Shown here piece after piece: positions 58,888 through 64,000 of a stretch of 64,000 bases of DNA. Position 1 is the stretch's first letter. Each line of letters begins with the position of its first letter. Made by a program: the position numbers and the translations under genes. The DNA comes from Pseudonocardia sp. CNS-004. GTDB lineage: Bacteria > Actinomycetota > Actinomycetes > Mycobacteriales > Pseudonocardiaceae. Below the pieces are notes generated by a model that saw nothing but the letters and a program-made list of their open reading frames with translations, was not told the DNA's origin and searched no databases. Where the stretch lies: the NCBI GenBank assembly GCA_001942185.1, contig MKJV01000044.1, positions 96,868 to 160,867 of the forward strand. The letters are read 5' to 3'.

Positions 58888-59298
58888 TCAGCCCGGGAGG
58901 TAGGAGAGGCGGACGGAGCGCAGCGGGTTGTCGCCGTTCGTGTCGACGAGGCACACCGACTGCCACGTGCCCAGCGCCGGGCTCCCGTCCAGCACCGGCA
59001 CGGACATCGACGGCGCCACGAGCGCGGGCAGCACGTGGTCGCGGCCGTGGCCGGGGCTGCCGTGGCGGTGGGCCCACCGGTCGTCGGCGGGGAGCAGGTC
59101 GTGCAGGGCGGCGAGGAGGTCGGTGTCGCTCCCGGCGCCCGTCTCGATCACCGCGAGGCCCGCGGTGGCGTGCGGCACCCACACGTTGAGCAGGCCGTCG
59201 CGGGCACCCGTCGCACGCAGGAACGCGGCGATCTCGTCGGTGAGGTCGACGACGGACTCGCGGCCGCCGGTCCGGATCTCGATCAGCTTGCTGTCCAC
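58888..59298 (-). CDS. YjbQ family protein (UPF0047, secondary thiamine-phosphate synthase type)
   Basis: A 136-residue protein. VVDLTDEIAAFLRATGARDGLLNVWVPHATAGLAV in the first half and HDLLPADDRWAHRHGSPGHGRDHVLPALVAPSMSVPVLDG in the second are the UPF0047 hallmarks, including several conserved His that may bind metal. In E. coli YjbQ has weak thiamine phosphate synthase activity; the true role is unknown. GTG at 59298, only 18 bases from the divergent aminotransferase start. Confidence 0.9.
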   Translation of the reverse strand: MDSKLIEIRTGGRESVVDLTDEIAAFLRATGARDGLLNVWVPHATAGLAVIETGAGSDTDLLAALHDLLPADDRWAHRHGSPGHGRDHVLPALVAPSMSVPVLDGSPALGTWQSVCLVDTNGDNPLRSVRLSYLPG

Positions 59299-59316
59299 GC
59301 CCGTAGTGTCCCCCGG

Positions 59317-60332
59317 GTGCGCATGTGTTTCGGTGAGGAGTTCGACGTTCCGGACGGCTATCTGAACACGGCCAGCATCGGCATCCCGTCGGTGAGCGCC
59401 GCGGACGCGGTGGCGGATGCGGTCGCCGGCTGGCGGACGGGTGCCGGGCGGCCGGGGGAGTACGACGAGCCGGTGATGCGGGCGAGGGAGGCTTTCGCGG
59501 ATCTGGTCGGGGTCGGCGCGACCGCGTGACGATCGGGCATGCGGCGTCGGCCCTGTTCGGGCTGGTCGCGGCCGCGCTGCTCGCCGGCACGGGTGCTCGT
59601 CGCGGCGGGGGAGTTCACGAGTGTGACGTGGCCGTTCGCGGCGCAGGCCGCCCGCGGGGTCACGGTCACGGAGGTGGAGCTCGGGCAGGTGGGGTTGCGG
59701 GCCGCGGAGTTCGACCTGGTCGCGGTGAGCACGGTCCAGTCCGCGGATGGCCGGCTCGTCGATCTGGACGCCCTGCGCGCGGCGGCAGCGGCCGGCACGA
59801 GTGTGGTTCTCGACGCGACGCAGTCCCTGGGCTGGCTCGACGCCGACCTGTCCTGGGCCGACGCGGTGGTGGCCGCGGGGTACAAGTGGCTGCTCAGCCG
59901 CGCGGGGTGGCGTGGATGGCGATCCGGCCCGAGCTGGCGGCCGTCCCGTCCGCGGCCGGCTGGTACGCGAGCGCGGACCGTTGGGCGGACGTCTACGGCC
60001 TCCCGATGTCGCTGGCGCCGGACGCGCGGTCGCTCGACACGTCGCCCGCCTGGTACTGCCAGGTCGGCGCGGCGGCGGCGCTGCCGTGGCTGGCCGGTCT
60101 CGACCGGGCCGCGGTGCACGCACACTGCGTGGGCCTCGCCGACGCGTTCCGGGAGGGCCTGGGGATGGAGCCGGGTGGCTCGGCGATCGTGTCGGTGCGT
60201 CGCGAGGGCGCGCGCGAGCGGCTCGCCGCGGCCGGTGTCGTGAGCGCGGCCAGGGCAGGCGGTGCGCGCCTGGCGTTCCACCTCTACAACACCGAAGCCG
60301 ACGTCGCCCGCGCGCTGGACGCCCTTGTGTGA
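59317..60332 (+). CDS. Aminotransferase class V (PLP-dependent), three frameshifts
   Basis: About 339 residues, similar to cysteine-desulfurase/kynureninase-like enzymes of actinobacteria. FDVPDGYLNTASIGIPS opens the protein; VVLDATQSLGWLDADL holds the PLP-contacting Asp and AGYKWLLS the Schiff-base Lys; the end reads ARLAFHLYNTEADVARALDAL. Frame changes near 59525, 59590 and 59898 each look like a missing base; with three in 1 kb a genuine pseudogene cannot be fully excluded. GTG at 59317 or ATG at 59323. Confidence 0.78.
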
Positions 60333-60346
60333 GCCCTGCACCGACA

Positions 60347-60434
60347 GCGCGACTCGGCTGCACTCCGGGCGCGACTCGCGGGACGGGGGTGTCCCGACAC
60401 CCGCGAGTCGCGCTACGAGTGCGCGCGAGTCGGG
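60347..60434. repeat. CGACTCG palindromic element, copy B
   Basis: GCGCGACTCGCGGG (60369-60382) pairs perfectly with CCCGCGAGTCGCGC (60400-60413), a 14-bp stem with 17-base loop, and a second, outer CGACTCG/CGAGTCG pair flanks it. It lies between the convergent ends of the aminotransferase and ferritin-like genes, like copy A between another convergent pair. Confidence 0.7.
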
Positions 60435-60435
60435 C

Positions 60436-60925
60436 TCATCGTGGGGTGTCGGGCTGCCCGGGGAACACCGGGATGGTGGGGGTCTGGCCGGTGGCGGCGC
60501 GCCAGCGCGCGCAACGCAGCGTGCCGGCGCTCAGGGCGTCCAGTGCGGCCAGGCGCAGGTCGCGGTCCGCGGCGCGTTCGACGACGGACCTCCAGGCCGC
60601 GAGCGCGTCGGTCTCGGCGACGATCGCGAGCCGGGCGGCAGACGGGGCGTCGGTGACCGGGGTGGGTGTGGCGTACGCGGGCTGTGCGGACACGGCCGGG
60701 GCGCCAGCTGGGTGAGGGTCTGTTCGACCTGGCCGCGCAGCTCCCGGTGGGCGCTCTCGTCCTCGCGGGCCCGGACGCGTCGGTGCCGGACAGGAACGCG
60801 ACGGCGAGCGCGTAGCACCAGATCGCGGCGTGCTCGGCGGCGAGCGCGTTCTGCAGGGCGGCCACGGCGGTCTCGTCGAACCGCGGGTTCCTGTCCGTCG
60901 GGCTGGTGCCCGTCGGGGTGGTCAC
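60436..60925 (-). CDS. DUF4439 ferritin-like protein, two frameshifts
   Basis: About 163 residues. DETAVAALQNALAAEHAAIWCYALAVAFLSG is the first helix pair with an EHAAIW motif of the ferritin-like DUF4439; then ESAHRELRGQVEQTL and ARLAIVAETDALAAWRSVVER. The frame changes near 60775 and 60705. GTG at 60925 overlaps the stop of the lipoprotein gene upstream. In mycobacteria a similar pair lies next to rimP, from memory. Function unknown. Confidence 0.75.
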
Positions 60926-61403
60926 ACGAGCACCTCCGCGTAGGTGCCGCAGCACGCGGCGACGGATGCGACGAGCCCGACCCGCTCGGCCGGCAGCCCG
61001 AGCGCGGCCTCTCCGGCGGCCCGCCCGGAGGCGAGCACCGCCCGCTGCACCTCCCTGCGTCCGGGCCTGCCGGACGGCGGGGGAGCGGGGGCGGGCGTCG
61101 TGCGGTCGGGGTCCAGGCGGGCGATCTCGGCGTCGAGCGCGGCAGCGTGCTCGGTGCGGGCGTCCACGAGTGGTCGCAGTGCCGTGGCGAGCTCCGGGTC
61201 GGCCGCCACCGCCGCGGCGGCGAGTGCGGCGTCGGCGCGGGCGGCGTCGGCGAGCGCGATCAGCGGGTCCGGCTCGTCGGCGAGCGCGATCAGCGGGTCC
61301 GGCTCGTCGGCACCGGACGCGCGCCCAGCCCGCACCCGGCCACCGCGGGCGGCAGGAGCAGCAGCCCGGCGAGTACCCGCCGCCGACTGACCGATCCCGA
61401 CAA
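60922..61403 (-). CDS. Tat-exported lipoprotein of unknown function, frameshifted
   Basis: About 161 residues. The signal reads SVSRRRVLAGLLLLPPAVAGC, a twin-arginine motif with lipobox. The mature part is Ala-rich and helical (AALAAAAVAADPELATALRPLVDARTEHAAALDAEI) and ends EAALGLPAERVGLVASVAACCGTYAEVLV, suggesting a ferritin-like helical bundle paired with the next protein. One base is missing near 61322. TTG at 61403 is chosen because GGAGAGG precedes it. A perfect 30-bp tandem repeat duplicates DEPDPLIALA. Confidence 0.7.
61251..61310 (-). repeat. Perfect 30-bp tandem duplication
   Basis: Bases 61251-61280 and 61281-61310 are identical. The unit keeps the frame and duplicates the peptide DEPDPLIALA in the Tat lipoprotein just after its lipobox region. 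It is a recent slip-type duplication or an assembly duplication. Confidence 0.85.
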
Positions 61404-61597
61404 GACCTCTCCTCGACCCGTGCGTGGCGACCCCCGCGCGGCCGTCTCGTCCGCCGCGCTCGCCGGCCGCACATCCTGCCAGGCCGCCCGCGAACGCTGC
61501 CGGGCGCCGGGGGTGCACGGGCGGTAACGGCCTGCGGGGGTCCGTTTCGGCGGCGCGATACCCTGACAGACCCACCTCGTACGTAGGAGTAGACGCG

Positions 61598-62122
61598 ATG
61601 CCCTCCCCCCGCCCCGCGCAGGAAGCCGGGCCGCAGCCCGGCGGGCTGCACGGCGTGCTGGCACCCATCGTCGCGGACGCCGGGTTCGAGCTCGACCAGC
61701 TCGACGTCCGGGCCGCGGGCCGCCGCCACACCGTCAAGGTGGTGGTCGACTCCGATGCGGGCGTGGGGTTGGACGACATCGCCGCCGTCTCCCGCGTGAT
61801 CTCGGCCGAGCTGGACCGCCACGAGCACCTGATCGGCGGCTCGTACACGCTGGAGGTCACATCGCCGGGTGTCGACCGCCCCCTCACCGGGCAGCGGCAC
61901 TGGCGGCGGGCACACCTGCGCCAGGTGAAGGTGCGGTTCCACGACGACACGACGATCACCGGGCGGGTCGGTGCCGCAGGCGCGGAGGTCGTCACGCTGC
62001 TCGTGGACGGGAAGCGTCGCGAGGTGCGTTACGCCGACGTGGCCCACGCGGGCGTGCAGGTGGAGTTCCGGCCGGCGCCGGAGCACGAGGTTGCGCTGCT
62101 GCAAGAGGAGGGGACGGCGTGA
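61598..62122 (+). CDS. rimP: Ribosome maturation factor RimP
   Basis: A 174-residue 30S-assembly factor. N-domain: [23 protein letters not shown] and [30 protein letters not shown]; the family signature [15 protein letters not shown]-terminal SH3-like domain [23 protein letters not shown] precedes the ATG. Overlaps nusA by 4 bases (GTGA). The frame is intact. First gene of rimP-nusA-ylxR-infB. Confidence 0.96.
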   Translation: MPSPRPAQEAGPQPGGLHGVLAPIVADAGFELDQLDVRAAGRRHTVKVVVDSDAGVGLDDIAAVSRVISAELDRHEHLIGGSYTLEVTSPGVDRPLTGQRHWRRAHLRQVKVRFHDDTTITGRVGAAGAEVVTLLVDGKRREVRYADVAHAGVQVEFRPAPEHEVALLQEEGTA

Positions 62123-63136
62123 ACGTCGACATCGCGGCGCTGCGCACCATCGAGCGCGAGAAGGACATCCCGTTCGAGACGGTCATCGAGGCCATCGAGA
62201 CGGCACTGCTCACGGCGTACAAGCACACCGACGGCCACCAGCCGCACGCGCGGATCGACATCGACCGCAAGACGGGCGCGGTGCGGGTGCTGGCGCAGGA
62301 GCTGGGCCCCGACGGTGTCGTCGACACCGAGTGGGACGACACCCCCGAGGGGTTCGGGCGGATCGCCGCCACCACCGCGCGGCAGGTGATCGTGCAGCGG
62401 CTGCGCGACGCGGAGCACGAGCGCACCTACGGCGAGTTCGCGGCCAAGGAGGGCGAGGTCGTCGCCGGGGTCATCCAGCGTGACGCGCGCGCCACGCCCG
62501 CGGTGTGGTGATCGTCCAGCTGCAGGGCGGCACCGAGGGGGTGCTGCCGCAGGCGGAGCAGGTGCCCGGCGAGAAGTACGAGCACGGCGAGCGGATCCGC
62601 TGTTACGTCGTGGGCGTCAGCCGGGGAATGCGCGGCACGCAGATCACGTTGAGCCGCACGCATCCCAACCTCGTGCGCAGGTTGTTCGCGCTCGAGGTCC
62701 CCGAGATCGTCGACGGCTCCGTCGAGATCGTCGCGGTGGCGCGGGAGGCGGGCCACCGGTCCAAGATCGCGGTCCGGTCCACCGTGTCCGGCGTCAACCC
62801 GAAGGGCGCGTGCATCGGCCCGGTGGGCGCGCGGGTACGCGGAGTGATGAGCGAGCTGGCCGGAGAGAAGATCGACATCATCGACTGGTCCGAGGACCCG
62901 GCCACGTTCGTCGGCAACGCGCTCTCGCCGTCGAAGGTGGTTTCGGTCACGGTCCTGGACGCCCGCACGAAGACCGCTCGGGTCGTCGTGCCGGACTTCC
63001 AGCTGTCGCTCGCCATCGGCAAGGAAGGCCAGAACGCCCGGTTGGCGGCCCGGCTCACCGGTTGGCGCATCGACATCCGCAGCGACGCCGACCCCCGCGG
63101 GCACTCGACGCGCCCGAGACGGAGTCGGTCGGCTGA
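62119..63136 (+). CDS. nusA: Transcription termination/antitermination factor NusA, frameshifted
   Basis: About 340 residues, the short actinobacterial form without C-terminal repeats. N-domain: [22 protein letters not shown]1 domain: [24 protein letters not shown]1: [22 protein letters not shown] and [18 protein letters not shown]2: [25 protein letters not shown]. It binds RNA polymerase and nut/hairpin RNA. One base missing near 62503 splits the N and S1 parts; another near 63100 would give the end [11 protein letters not shown] (stop 63136) rather than 63143. GTG at 62119. Confidence 0.94.
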
Positions 63137-63264
63137 GACGTAGACCGGTCGGCGACGCGCGAGCAGGTGCACGTGCTGCGCTACACTCCACACCGGCCCA
63201 CCTCCCGGGTCCGGCCCCAGCACGATCGGCCCCCGCACCGGATCAGCGATCCGTCGCGAGACCT

Positions 63265-63566
63265 GTCCGGACGTGCGTCGGTTGCCGCGCCGGGATGTGG
63301 CCGACGGTCTGCTGAGGGTCGTCGCGGTGAACGGGGCGTTGGTCCCGGACCCGCGGCGCAGGTTCCCCGGGCGCGGTGCGTGGCTGCACTTCGCCCCGGA
63401 GTGCCTGGACCGTGCCGAGCGGCGCTCGGCGTTCCCGCGGGCGCTCCGCGTCCCGGGACCGCTGGACCCCGCGGCGGTACGGGGCCACATCGGGGCCGTG
63501 GGAACGAACGGGGCCCGGGAGACACCCAGGTCCGGCACACCAGGAAGCAAGGTCGACCCGTCATGA
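63265..63566 (+). CDS. YlxR-family (DUF448) RNA-binding protein, frameshifted, 5' end unresolved
   Basis: A small basic protein between nusA and infB. VRTCVGCR at 63265-63288 is the family's N-terminal Cys motif; it continues in another frame as RRDVADGLLRVVAVNGALVPDPRRRFPGRGAW and CLDRAERRSAFPRALRV, so one base is missing near 63290. The true start should lie a few codons before VRTCVGCR, but no start codon could be fixed in that frame; a GTG at 63167 in a third frame is possible. YlxR is reported to modulate RNase P or transcription in other species. Confidence 0.78.
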
Positions 63567-63659
63567 GCCAGTCGTGAAGATCGCACCATGAACGTGCTTC
63601 GACACTAGGTTCGAGGTCGAGCGGTGCCGCCGCCCGGCCTCCGGTTAACAAGGAGTGCA

Positions 63660-64000
63660 GTGGCAGGCAAGGCCCGCGTGCACGAGCTCGCCAAGGAGCT
63701 CGGAGTCAGCAGCAAGCAGGTCCTGAGCAAGTTGCAGGATCTCGGGGAGTACGTGAAGTCCCCCTCGTCGACCGTGGAAGCGCCGGTCGCCCGCAAGCTT
63801 CGTGAGTCGCTCGCCGGTGGCGGCGACTCCGGTGGCGGCCGCCGTGGTGGTGGCCGTCCGCGCCCCGGTGGTGGCGCGCCCAGCCCCGGCAGCGTCCCTC
63901 CGCAAGTTGCAGGATCTCGGGGAGTACGTGAAGTCCCCCTCGTCGACCGTGGAAGCGCCGGTCGCCCGCAAGCTTCGTGAGTCGCTCGCCGGTGGCGGCG
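63660..64000 (+). CDS. infB: Translation initiation factor IF-2, N-terminal part, disrupted by a duplication
   Basis: GTG at 63660 has AAGGAG ahead. [51 protein letters not shown] is the IF2_N domain (first 55 residues), followed by the Gly/Arg/Pro-rich linker typical of actinobacterial IF-2. From 63902 the sequence is an exact copy of 63727-63825 placed out of frame, so the frame closes at 63980 and the real linker and GTPase domain are not seen. This is probably an assembly fault at the edge. Last gene of the rimP-nusA operon. Confidence 0.88.
63902..64000 (+). repeat. Exact 99-bp repeat of 63727-63825 at the window end
   Basis: Bases 63902-64000 are identical to 63727-63825, an offset of 175, which is not a multiple of three. 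The copy therefore cannot extend the IF-2 protein and runs to the last base of the window, where the true length is unknown. Confidence 0.9.

Overview
The window is 64 kb of very GC-rich DNA with actinobacterial character. Evidence: mycothione reductase, Tat-type lipoproteins, many GTG and TTG starts, and housekeeping blocks (infC-rpmI-rplT-tsnR-pheST on the left, proS ... rimP-nusA-ylxR-infB on the right). From memory, the stretch from the penicillin-binding lipoprotein and map through mtr and proS to rimP-nusA-infB resembles the Mycobacterium tuberculosis Rv2839c-Rv2864c neighbourhood. A Pseudonocardiaceae member, possibly Pseudonocardia, is my best guess; the genus is not proven.

Layout. 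1-6.75 kb: end of a DUF418 membrane protein gene, then a translation operon (infC with a non-canonical AUC start, rpmI, rplT, an rRNA methyltransferase, pheS, pheT). 7-8.4 kb: an FAD oxidoreductase. 8.4-13.6 kb: a catabolic unit with a FadR-type GntR regulator divergent from an enolase-superfamily dehydratase and a sugar ABC importer that lacks its ATPase. 13.6-18.8 kb: TSUP exporter, LysR and TetR regulators, DoxX protein, and a coupled rmlC-like epimerase / SAF-domain dehydrogenase pair. 19-22.9 kb: methyltransferase, penicillin-binding lipoprotein, DUF3054 protein, methionine aminopeptidase. 22.9-28.9 kb: the most unusual region. Four tiny secreted proteins, each with collagen-like Gly-X-Y arms on both sides of a two-cysteine loop, lie upstream of a type I signal peptidase and divergent from a MacAB-like ABC exporter.

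28.9-37.5 kb: a second sugar unit (AraC regulator divergent from a giant DUF5107/TPR protein, a cellulase-like hydrolase and a complete importer without ATPase). 37.5-45 kb: SRPBCC protein, three enzymes acting on small molecules or lipids, a Delta9 desaturase, mycothione reductase, an M15 peptidase, GNAT and LapA proteins. 45-51.6 kb: secreted glycosidase, DEAD-box helicase, RIO kinase, YaaA, MetX. 52-55.3 kb: a two-gene RibD-like reductase/deaminase pair and proS. 55.5-60.3 kb: FHA protein with a 15-bp minisatellite, a pseudokinase, YjbQ and a class V aminotransferase. 60.4-64 kb: ferritin-like protein, Tat lipoprotein, rimP, nusA, ylxR and the start of infB.

Quality note. About 40 genes or gene segments change reading frame once or more, nearly always as if one G or C were missing from a short G/C run, and this hits essential genes (pheS, pheT, proS, nusA, map). 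I treat these as consensus errors and give full gene extents across the breaks. The last 99 bases repeat 63727-63825 exactly but out of frame, which looks like an assembly fault at the window edge. I found no rRNA, tRNA, CRISPR array, transposase or prophage gene.
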